Shown here: positions 1 to 9,950 of the stretch, piece by piece | Layout: every line of letters starts with the position of its first letter | Position numbering within the stretch: the first letter of the stretch is position 1 | Source: Fomitopsis serialis | Taxonomy: Eukaryota; Basidiomycota; Agaricomycetes; Polyporales; Fomitopsidaceae | DNA length: 64,000 nucleotides | Direction: 5' to 3' | NCBI RefSeq assembly: GCF_022376445.1 | Contig: NW_025955064.1 | Location: 62,001-126,000 of the forward strand | Made by a program: the position numbers and the translations under genes | The notes under the pieces: model-generated | The model's database searches: none | Told to the model about the DNA's origin: nothing | What the model saw: the letters and a program-made list of their open reading frames with translations, nothing else

Positions 1-636
1 CTTCTCTGAATTGAAGCCATGGTTATGTACCAGTCACTAAGGCCTATGTGTTCGTACATTTTCAGCATATGCAATGCTATGCTATGAAGCTTCAAATAAC
101 GAACCCGTTTGCCATACGCAATGCGGCAAACGCACTGACAAGGTTCGACGATTTGGCTCGTGTCTGCGTTCTACAAAGAGATCAACACTGCATAGAATGT
201 GAAGAACATGAACTCGTGGTGAGGATCACTATCATATTCAATGCACGTACCTGATGACTACACATGCGTCTGTACGATTCCACAAGGTCGTCGTATTAAA
301 CAACCAAGTTGAACAACCGAACAGACGCTCGTCTGGAACGAACTTGTACAGCATGTGACTGGAAGAGGTTCGTACACCAGAACAGCCGAGTTGAACGGTC
401 GATGGACCGTACGCTCACATTCATTCCAGCCTGCTTGACTTATGATCGCCTGTCTCTTCCAAATTCCAATGTTTCTGTTTCATGATACAAGAACTACAGA
501 ACCTAGCATGCCAGTGACTTGGCTCGAATTCACGAACAACTTCCCGTGTTAGGTGTACCTCCGTTCTAAGCATTGTTATATAGACATCATCCAGCTACAA
601 CGTTAACATGAACCAGCGACCTATCATTATTGGGCC
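1..636. other. gene-free left edge
   Basis: No convincing exon on either strand. A 68-codon open frame at 48-254 (+) has no recognisable motif and no splice context. The stretch lies downstream of the first F-box gene and probably holds its 3' untranslated region. Confidence 0.5.
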
Positions 637-1907
637 TCAAATATCTGACCACAGAGGCAAGTCCTTTGCCTCCGTCCTTTCCTCCAATAGTGTACGATCA
701 TAGGGCGATAACATGAATCGCGTTGCGAACACTATTTTCATGTGTCCGTCTACCTCGTCTTCTTCAGCGTAAAACACGCGACGAAGAGAGCTGTATCTAT
801 TCAGGACCTCCTTTGCCCAAGGACGAATATAAGTCAAACGATTGTCGTGTGCGGTACTCTCGGCCCTTCCAAAACTCGCGGACCAAACAAGCGTGCCTAA
901 TGCGGTGTTTTGCGAGCCCATGTGCATATAATCAACGGCTGAGAGTGGCTCGAGCTGCGGGGAGAGTAGTCAGAGAGATGGCATGGAAAAACATAAACAC
1001 ATACAACAAGACTGGGTAAGACATCCTTGACCTCAAGATACCGCAGATTCGGCATGGGCCTCTGGTTAATCAAGTCTGACAGTATACACCCGGCTGGACG
1101 CCTCAGGTGGAAGCTGAACAGATTGCACTTGAGACTAATGAGCTGGTGCTCAAGAATCTTGAGGACTGCGTCGAGAGGTTGATGATCCCGATCAGTAAGG
1201 TTGAGATCAAGATGTGTGATTGCGTGAGCGGTGGTGATAGTGCGTAGGAAAAATGTGTGGTCGGTCCGGAGATACTTGACGTTTGGGAGGATGGTTGGTG
1301 ATATCGCCCCGTCATCAGAGTACACATAGTAGCTTAAATCCGCGACATGGAGGGATTCTAGACCAGTCTGTTGTCCGAGGAATCGGAGAAGCTCCGGACT
1401 GTAGAAGACACGGGATGTGAATAACCTGAGTCGGAACGGGCATTTTGCGAGTGTAGACAGCATGGCGACGCAGAAATCCCAGTCTGTGAAGAATGCCGTC
1501 GATGACAGTTTCAGGACGTCAAGGTGTGTGAGAAGCAGGAGGATCCTGCTGAGGTGCGGGACAACGCCTTGAAGTTCCAGCCATTCACCTTCAAGTTCGA
1601 ATGTGTGGACAAAAGATGCGCGCATCGGAAACTGGGTGAGAGCGTGGTGCAGACTTCGAATCTGTGGGACCTGACACACGTGGACCGTTCGGTATAAGAG
1701 ACATTCGGCCTCGTGTTGGAAGGCGCGGCATACAGAACTTGCGATGACGAGTGTACGCAGAGAATCGACCTGCTTGAGAATAAGCTGTATCAGCTCAAGC
1801 GGGAGTTCCAGCGGCTGCGCTAGCGAGATGTCCCGCTCCCCAGGACCGCGACGCTCCACCGATTGCATACGTCCTGGCGTCTTGGCTCTAAGCTGGAAAC
1901 CCATCAT
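637..1907 (-). CDS. F-box / leucine-rich-repeat-like protein, family copy 1
   Basis: Member of a local family of five F-box proteins, expected to act as substrate adaptors of SCF ubiquitin ligases. Seen: an F-box core (LELPLELIQLILKQVDSLRT) followed by irregular leucine-rich segments, then a separate last exon ending in the family signature KDLPLWSD-I-stop. Exons by inspection: about 1907-1005 and 954-637. The intron starts GTATGT and both sides are in phase 0, as in the paralogues. Paralogues have a short first exon starting M(A/S)SSQRVLRPxK; I could not find it here. The ATG at 1907 may therefore be internal, and a first exon could lie between 1.9 and 2.1 kb. The frame is intact. Closest in layout to copy 2, directly upstream on the same strand. 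Substrate unknown. Confidence 0.75.
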
Positions 1908-2696
1908 TAGCGTAGCGCAGATATTTGTGTGTTGGACTTGCTTCCGCGGGTACTCCTTCCGACATAGATGCCAGCCTTGTTCTGCCTGGCTAAAGGGCTC
2001 GTTGCGACGATTTGAAGGCCGTAGCTCCACAACGTCACGACTTCGAAGTCCTGGAAACGCTCAGGCAGTCTCTGCGATTCCAATTAGTTAGTCCCGCACT
2101 GTGTCAGTGTCCAGAAGACACACCTTGTCGGATACGGTTCGCACAGGGCCGTATGGCAGTTGTCTGGCCGACCAAGGCGAATCTTCTGCCTAGAAGGGCC
2201 ACAACTTGAGAGGATCGTACGAGTCTATGGGTTGACTCTGACGACTGGCTAGGGCAGCATGCAGGTGAGCTTATACAAGAAGCATTATTCAAGTGTGCAT
2301 ACCTGAGTACACATCGACTGTATGATGACAACAGGCGCGACTCGGACGCGCGCCATTTGGGACCGATACATGTGACCATTCTGATACAGTGAGACGGTCA
2401 CGGTGGCGAAACGCTTAACATTCAACGTACAACGTTACAACGTTAAATAAGCCTGCGGGTTCAGCATGGTCAGTGACAGCGGTAGATTCCTTCGTTGCCC
2501 CACGACTACGAATGTACATCGAGAAGCGCTCCACGGACGCCGTTTCGAGCATAATCGCTCTAACGGTACAAGGGCCACTAATTGACAGTGCTGCCGGAAT
2601 TTATCATAAAGGATCACAGCTTGAGCGAGACCGAGGAGTGGTGAGGTTCAGACCGCGAATACAGGCCAGGTTCATTCAGATTCCTTTGCTACCACT
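1908..2696. other. intergenic, F-box 1 to F-box 2
   Basis: Nothing resolved. It may contain the missing first exon and promoter of F-box copy 1. Open frames here are short and lack family motifs. Confidence 0.4.
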
Positions 2697-4029
2697 TCAG
2701 TTATCAGACCAGAGTGGTAAGTCCTTCTCTCCCTTCTCCTCCTCTTCCAGCTCGCTATTGGCCGACAACGTGAAGAGTATAACAAAAGGAGCTTGATCTG
2801 TGTTGCGCTCCACGTAGAAGAAGCGACATAAAGAGTGGCATTCGCAGAGGACTTTCTGTGCCCAGTGACGGACATTGTCAAGTCGATTGAGCCTGTCGAG
2901 CAAGGTGACATCCCTGTGCGGCTCGGGACGCCAGCACGCAGACCAAACAAGCGTGTTCAACGCAATATTTGGCCCGACTGAGTTGCGCGAGGACGGTAGG
3001 AACTGTGATGACGATCAGCCAACCCGAGCGAGATACGACATAACGAGACGTACTATACCGGCCACGGTCTCGTTGACTTCAAGGAACCTGAGTGTCGGCA
3101 TGGTCTTGTGTGCGAGTACATCCGACGGAGGCCAGATCGGAAATCGTCGATCCGTATACCGGTTGCATCTGAGGCTTACGAGCTGGTGCTGGAGAATCTG
3201 GAGCACCGCGTCGAGCTTGGAGTCCCGAACATCCGTAGGGAAACAGCAAAGGCTGAGGTGCGTTATCATGCGCGGGGCGGGAATGACGTTCAAGAAGAAG
3301 TCATAGTCGGTCTGCAGGTACTTGAGACGGGGGAGGACGTCTTGTGGCATCTCCCAGTCGGGCAGCTCGAACGACAGAGCCCTGACGTTGAAGAACTCTA
3401 GGTCCGCCTGCCGTCTGAGGAATTGAAGAAGCTGTCCATCGTAGTTTACGAAGCACTGGAGTTTCTTCAGCTTGAACGAGCACTCTGAGAGCGTGCTAAG
3501 CAATGTGGCGTAGAGAGGTGGGTCGCCGATACAGGCGTGCAAGTTGTGATCCAAATGCTCGAGGTTCGTGAGCATGGGGAGTATCTCGTTGAGTAGCGGG
3601 ATGATGTGGGCGAAGCGGCCGTTGTCGTCCATCACGAAGGTGCGAACGAATGATCCGCGTACTGGGGCTTTGGTGAGAGCATGGTGCAGACTGCGAACAT
3701 GCTGGACACGTGCCACACAGACCTCTCGGTATAAGAGACGTTCCACCTCGGTTTGTAACATCCGGCATGCACGGCTTGCATCAGCAAGCATGCGCAGAGA
3801 GCCGACGTGCATGAGAATCAGCAATATCAACTCTAGCGGGAGCCTCAATGGCTGCGCTGATGAATTGCCTTGCTCCCCATGCTGCCACGGCCGCACACGC
3901 CTTGACCTTGTCGCGCCAGACTGCATAATGCATCACATTTCCAGGAGTGTGGTAGGCCATCGTCAAACTCACCGTGACAGGTGCCTCGGACAACTTGTGT
4001 GGTCGAAGAACTCGTTGCGAGGAAGCCAT
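2697..4029 (-). CDS. F-box / leucine-rich-repeat-like protein, family copy 2 (intact)
   Basis: The best-preserved minus-strand copy, about 409 residues in three exons: 4029-3973 (starts MASSQRVLRPHKLSE), 3920-3054 and 3002-2697. Donors are GTGAGT and GTACGT, and all junctions are phase 0. The F-box core is LRLPLELILLILMHVGSLRM, near residue 45; leucine-rich segments follow to about residue 300. The last exon holds a conserved tryptophan motif (NTLVWSA), a VRxWAxKVL motif and the closing KDLPLWSD motif. The family (F-box-like) normally binds Skp1 through the F-box and selects ubiquitination targets through the repeats; that role is inferred. Its intactness shows what the damaged copies at 29-37 kb should look like. 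Confidence 0.85.
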
Positions 4030-4911
4030 GTTTCTTCTACTACTGCGACTCTGGCGTTCTCCAGGAATACGGATGTTCTATTCGTACTTGAACTCGCAAG
4101 AAAGCGAACTTTGGAAGCGTCCTGAAGACACACCTAATGATAGATTGGTGTACAATTGGGGTGGGTGATGATTGCCTTCAAGTTCGACTTGTCTTGTAGC
4201 CCGGTCGCAACGACTCGCAATTCATCCAGCCCGTTACGAGAGATCCGAATCGCAAGTGAGGCACCAGTGCTGGTACTGGCGGTCATCAAAGTTCGCTAGT
4301 GAACGGTTCGTGACAGCTATTTGGGTACGATGGGGTGGCTGTGCATACCTCCCGGGAGTCGCTGGTCGCTGATCATAAACAGAGGTGCGACCGACTCGCT
4401 GCGACGCGTCGCGCATCCATCAATATCTTGAAACGCTGATCGTTGTATTGTTACAATATCATGTAACTTACCTACTTTACTCAAGGACGTTTGCACCGTG
4501 CCTCAGCACGCCCTAGAGCTAGAGGCTGTTCGCGAGGGATTTATGGTGGCTTTCGTAGACAATGACATACCCCTGTGCAATTGTAGGGCAAGCCTTGCAG
4601 TAGCATCGCCATTTTATGTACATAAAGGTAAGCTATAAGCAACGCAGAAGACACGATCGTAAAGAGTGTGACTTGTAGTCCGCTCCAACTTCCCAGCATG
4701 AATGGGTTTATCAGCGGCTACTATGAACCAACATAAGAACGAGTGCAAGAAATCACTCCACAAATCACCAGACAGAAAACTAGAGCACACTGTCAATGTA
4801 GGACGAATCCGCATCCAAGTAGCTCCTCAAGCTCTTAAATCGCAGACAAAACACATCAAGACTCCATGCAACCTCAGCGGCGATTACTCCGGGACCCGCT
4901 GCGGCACCACT
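4030..4911. other. intergenic, F-box 2 to SRA gene
   Basis: No supported gene. The part next to 4029 is the promoter of F-box copy 2. Open frames overlapping 4.7-5.4 kb on the plus strand are antisense shadows of the SRA gene tail. Confidence 0.45.
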
Positions 4912-6414
4912 TCACGTCTCCGACTTCTTCTTGAACTTCAGAGCCTTCAACTTGGGATCGGGGGCATATGGGAACTGCAACGACTGCAGAGCACGCGAGA
5001 CGTCAGGATCGACAGAGACCCGGGCAGTCGGCGCAGTCGAGGCCGAAGCCGACCAGCGTCGAGGTTGTGCCGAATGCGACGCGGCGCGGCGCGGTGCATT
5101 TGAATACGCCGGAGAGGCGTTTCGGTGCGATTCAACGTCGCGCGGGGGCGCCGGATGCGGGCTCGAGAGACGCAGAGCGGTGAACGTGCCCTCGATGGGG
5201 GAGTGGCTCGGGGTCTCTCTGCCACGTTGGGTGGGACTTGGCGCAGCTGAGCGTGACTCTAGGCGTAGCGATGACTCAATGGGGGAGCTCGGGAGCGAAG
5301 ATGGCCCCGCTTGGGGTGCGGCGGGTATCGGGGTGCCTTCGTATTTGGGTTCTGGGATGGGACTGTATCCTCGTCGCTGCTTGAGCGGCCTGAACGTGTA
5401 CGTCCCTTCGCGCCTCGGGATGGGCGGCTGATTCGGGAAGCGCTGTCAAGATGAAGGCATTGGTTTGTGAGACAGTATAAACCTAGTAGTGGAAGAGTGT
5501 CCGAACCTTCAATTCGAACCGGCAGACTTTGAAACCGGACTTCCCCGTCTCTAGTGATGCCTAGGATACCATGGATTATTAGCAGATGGATTGACCGCCC
5601 ATGACTTGGTCTCTCACCCTGACTACTTCGTATAGTCCGTCGTATCGATATTTCTTGTCGCTGGGAGCTACTCAGGGGATACTTCCTGATCACATGGACG
5701 GCACGCTTACCCTCCAGGCGGCGCGAAGTCAGAGTCCAATTGACAGCCTCTGACGACTCGCACAGGTTCTCCAGTTTTCCATGATTTCTATATCATCGCT
5801 GAGAGATGTACAGGTGTCAGAGAAGACGTCACTTACCCACAGAGCAGCGTTCCTATAATTGTCGAAGGTCTGGTCTTTGGTCTGAGGCCCTGCGTGCCAC
5901 TACTTGCGTAAGCATTGACAGGCCCCACTCCACCAGTGAAACACCACGTACCGTGCCATCGAGTGCCTTGTCGTTCCCGCCAGACCCGGTATATATGCTG
6001 ATCAGTGAGTACGCAAATCAGCAACTGTGGTCTCGTGTAGCGCCGACTGACGATACGAACATTCGGTCTCCTTCATCCACATCGTCTTCATACCCGCCCG
6101 ACAACACGATGCTGTAAGCACCCTCCTCCTTAGTCCCATATATTCCAGCAGCGATAAACGGGTGTACAGCTGCATCGCTGCATTCCTGCCTGGTCGCAGA
6201 GGCGATGGAGGTCAACGACCGTCGACCACAGATCCACGAGGCGCCGGAGATCACCGTACTCACCTCGACGCCCAGTACGTTCCGATCGGGACGTCAGGGA
6301 TGTGTCCGAAGACGTTGCTGCCGACGCCCTCATTGTCAGGGACACGTACGAGGATAGCAGGATGTCTTACGGGCTGTGCGTGCGCCCTGCACGAGCGGGA
6401 CTTCGTGCAGACAT
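4912..6414 (-). CDS. SRA (YDG) domain protein
   Basis: Eight exons read by hand: ~6414-6264, 6189-6061, 5997-5952, 5899-5837, 5787-5711, 5660-5618, 5560-5507 and 5442-4912. Spliced, they give a continuous SRA domain: FGHIPDVPIGTYW, then AGIYGTKEEGAYSIVLSGGY, IIYTGSGGN, AGPQTKDQTFDNYRNAALW, GEPVRVVRG, YRYDGLYEVV and SGFKVCRFELKR. SRA domains flip out and read 5-methylcytosine or 5-hydroxymethylcytosine (UHRF1, SUVH families); a chromatin role is inferred. The domain is followed by about 160 residues rich in Pro/Ser and a basic end (LKALKFKKKSET). No RING, PHD or SET domain is visible, so this is a stand-alone SRA protein. The N-terminus is unresolved: the domain frame has no ATG before an upstream stop, so a small first exon is missing. 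The ATG at 6414 is a placeholder in another frame. Confidence 0.85.
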
Positions 6415-6737
6415 GGTAGTATCTGATCAACAGAGGCTATGCTGGTCCAGGTAAGTCTTCGACTCTTCGACACAATCGCTCACGCTCAATTCAGAACTCC
6501 GATGCGGCACCTTATTCTCAGCCTGAGAATGTACTGTACACATGCCCGGCATCATTATACTGACCTCTTTATTGTCAATGTTCTCTGCAGGGTTTCGTGG
6601 TTGTACCTATTCGCTGCAGAACTCTGCCTGACAAGTGAGCTCGGGAACGTCGATCATTCTGAGTGACACGGAAGCACCATTATCATAGGGACTGGTACAA
6701 TGTATGTCTTCTTCTACGGATTCATTGTCACATTTAC

Positions 6738-6830
6738 CTCGCCCTCCCGAGTGCATCCCCGGAACTTGGTAGAAATGGTATGCCCGATCTCGATGGGCTG
6801 ACCGCCTTTCCCTCGAATCTCGTCGACGTC
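6738..6830 (-). pseudogene. relic of an HVA1-type TUDOR gene
   Basis: One exon-like block reads GGQPIEIGHTISTKFRGCTR followed by EGE and a GTAAAT donor. This matches the first half of the neighbouring TUDOR gene (GQPTEVGDIVYTKIRGGKRE, then GE). I found no second half (the VKNPPKV and DQHGHRVAHNPGTL parts) between 6.4 and 6.7 kb, so it appears truncated. Upstream, at about 7.08-7.17 kb on the same strand, a short coding-like frame (YGDHPIGASYLETSV) could be part of the same decayed gene. It probably arose by tandem duplication. Confidence 0.5.
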
Positions 6831-7316
6831 CTGCACAGCGGTAAGGACTGGGAATAGCGCGTCGTAATCGTATGGCGCTCCACTGACCGGCAATGTGTCT
6901 GGATTGAAGCGAGTTGCATGGTTATTGCTGGCTAGGCACAGTGGAAGTTTTTCTGAGGCTGAACCTGACTGGTGCGTGTCTGGTGCTCCGCTACGTGCCT
7001 ACTACTCCACCTGACAATCCCGGCTTTACTCCACAGTGTGAAGTCATGGATGTCGATGAGGAGTGTAAGTTTGTCGACAGAACCTCCCCACTCGGTAGTA
7101 GGCGTCACTCTTCACAGAAGTCTCCAAGTACGAGGCGCCAATGGGGTGGTCGCCATACCTCACTGCTTCGCGTTGCCGACGGCACTATTAGTACTGTGCG
7201 AGGCGCGGAATGCAGGAGGTTCAATTAGGTACGATGCGTTATACAGTACAGGTTATACGGAGCCGCCCACGTCCTTCTAGCTCAAACCTACACCTCGACG
7301 CGCGGCCGGCTGGAGC

Positions 7317-7857
7317 TCAGCCAGAACCATCGAGATGAGTGAGCGTCCCCGGGTTATGTGCGACGCGATGGCCATGCTATCCAAAGCGTATCACAGTCAG
7401 TTTATCCACTGCAGCACACCAGCGCCGACGAGATCACTCACCTGGTCAGAGAACACGACCTGCGACAGAGCACGGGGATGTCAGCGATGCCGCGTGAGTA
7501 TAGTGGTTGTGGTCCGCACCTTCGGCGGGTTCTTCACGCTCGTCCCCAGCTCTTCTGAGACCCGCTCGGCTTCCTCCTGGGTCTGCGCGATCGCCTCGAC
7601 CTGCATCTATTCAGTCTCCGTACACCGGAAGCACAGCCGAGGAGGGTTGGTGAGGATGGGAGGGAGGTCGGCTCACCTCGCCTTCGCGCTTCCCGCCGCG
7701 GATCTTGGTATAGACGATGTCGCCGACCTCGGTCGGCTGGCCGTCCTTCTGCTGTTTGCGTCGACCTGTAGGAAGTACTGTCGAATGAGTGGCGCGTCAT
7801 ACGGCCAGTCGCGTACGCGGTGAGGTCATCGCGGTCGGGCACGCCACCTCCGGTCAT
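7317..7857 (-). CDS. HVA1-type TUDOR domain protein (DUF2945-like)
   Basis: Small protein of the fungal and bacterial 'hypervirulence-associated TUDOR' family; molecular role poorly known. Exons: ~7771-7677 (GQPTEVGDIVYTKIRGGKRE, GE), 7600-7520 (VEAIAQTQEEAERVSEELGT, ending VKNPPK), an 18-base exon 7459-7442 (VVFSDQ), and 7376-7317 (HGHRVAHNPGTLTHLDGSG, stop). All junctions keep frame and use GT-AG. The motif order matches the family exactly, ending in the diagnostic DQHGHRVAHNPGTL. The start is not settled: an ATG at 7857 opens a frame that must be joined by an intron of unusually short size, because the TUDOR frame meets a stop just upstream. It sits beside the SRA gene on the same strand with a relic copy between them. 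Confidence 0.8.
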
Positions 7858-9950
7858 CTCAGATCTCTCAGTGTGGATTCAAAGTAGTTCCGTTTCTGAC
7901 TTGTTTGGGATGTCGATGTACGCGTCTGCGCGCGACGGACGGGGTTGGCGGGAATGGGAAAGCTTGCTATGACGCCGAACAGAAAGAAAGACGTGCTGAG
8001 CCATACTCAGCACACGGTGTCCGAGTGTCGAGAAAAGAGTACGAGCAACGACGCCTGTTTGACAGAAAGTGAGGCTGGCAGGGAAATGTATGGGCATCGG
8101 TTGGGCTCTAAGTACTCTTCAGAACGAGGAGGTTGTCGATATTATTGCAAGAACGTGGTACCTGACATACAGATGTACCGGACATGGCTGACGCCGTGGT
8201 ACACGCTCGCCAGGCCAGTGATAATTCATGAGGACACAAGCGGCTCGCTGAGGCGTCCTCGGGTGGTGGGCCCTGGCTCTTCCCGTGTATACGGACCCGA
8301 AGTACCCGCATACGCCGCCCGAGGCTAAGTCTTGGCGGGCTACCATCTGCGCGATCCCAAGTGCTGAGAAGGCTGGTCAAGCCGAACACCGCGGACCCAC
8401 GTCCCACCATATGCCCCTGTGCATTCCTGTGTGCACCCGTCGTTCCATGCGTGCTCGCGGTGAAGCCACGCTGGACTCAGGGTCGCGAGCGGGAGTGCCC
8501 GCGTCCACCGGAGGACGAGAGTTTGCTGGAGCCGGTGGACACGGGCCGCCGGGGCTATTCGGGAGCGCCAGTCGATGTCAGGAACGAAGTCAGCTTGGGA
8601 GCTCGGACAATGCGCTGTAGGCCGGGGGCCGGTGACCGGCTATCTCGCAGTCGAGTGCTTGGAGGGGATGGTGCGGTCTTATAACACGGGACAGACGCGG
8701 GCTGTCTGGTCAGCTGATGGACGTGCTGTTGGGATTGCGTTCGGCGCTGCGGTACGTAAGTTTGGCGTGTCCGGACGGAGGAAAGGTTACCTGGAAGGAG
8801 AAACGCTGTCAGCTTGTCTGATGAACGAACCTTAGCTGTAAAGAGCACGTACTGGGTACGTACTGCTATAAGGACCAACATGGACGAACGGGGAGAGAGC
8901 GGCCCACGGGGCCTCGTATGTCAGTCGGAGCGTTAAGCCTATCCGTCAGTTCTTGCGCGAGGATGGGAATGGTGGGATCCGCTAGTTCCTGAATTGGGCG
9001 GGTGAGAAGGTGGACGTGAACCTACGATGGTGGTACTTAGACGCTGCGCGGTCTGCATATAACGTATACGAGTGAACTGTGCTCCTGCCGCAGGTGAGAC
9101 CCGTCAGGACTGAGACTGAGGCTGTCCGTGGGTTGTTCATCTCCGGCCGGGCTGTTCGTTCATCTCGCGTACGCGCACGACCGGAAGCGTGTGCCACGCG
9201 TCACATCGCCCCGACTTATCGGCGCAGACTCGTGTGTGTGCGGTTGCGTTCGAACGAGTCGCGGACAGAGGGTTTGGGGAAAGCCACCGCAGACTCATCA
9301 TGAGATGCGGGTATTTATGTAAACCCCACACAGCACCCCGCGAAACGATCACACCGCAAATAGCCTGGAGGCTGCGAAGTCGAGGAGGAATGCCGTAGAT
9401 GGTAAGGGCCGGTGCGGTTACCCGCTGACGACGGGTGGAGGAGGGCTGCGCGGATGAACTGGCCTGATATATAAGAGGGGCTGCGACAGAGGGCTGCGAG
9501 AGTGTGGCGAGCGGCTGCTGCCAGTGGCAGACGAGGCGGGTTGCCGGATACGGGGATCACGTGGGGGAGGCAGTGCATGTTTGGGGGTGTTGTGGCTGAG
9601 TCGAGGGGCTCGCTGTCGGCCGTTTGGCGACACCTTCTCGTCTGCCCCCGTTCTCGGAAAGCGATCCTCATCACGATATTTCCGATCTGCATTTGGTGCA
9701 GTACTACCGCTTCCGACCCACGTCGCCTCGCGAGTCTATTCCGAAGCCCCAGGCCGTCCGCCTGCATTGTCGACGTGGCCGCGCGTGGCCGTGTTCTGAA
9801 TGTAACCGTCTCCTCCTTCTCATGTCCCGTAGTACACTCACCCCGATCCACCCTCCCTCCCAATGCAGATAGCCGCCACATCCCCGTCAGCTGTCCGTTC
9901 CCAAGCCTGTGTGCACGTCCACCGTATCATCACTCCCCCGCAGCATCGCC
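7858..9950. other. intergenic, TUDOR gene to disordered protein gene
   Basis: About 2 kb with several 70-190 codon open frames on both strands (for example 9315-9881 minus), but no family motif, no consistent splice pattern and arginine-rich composition typical of antisense GC-rich DNA. The last few hundred bases are the promoter and leader of the gene starting at 9951. Confidence 0.4.

Noticed and set aside
4912..7857. SRA and TUDOR genes as one bicistronic unit
   Set aside because: Eukaryotic gene spacing, separate stops and a relic between them; adjacency is worth testing but an operon is not supported.
9315..9881. 188-codon minus-strand open frame
   Set aside because: No recognisable domain and arginine-rich; it overlaps the probable promoter of the 9951 gene.
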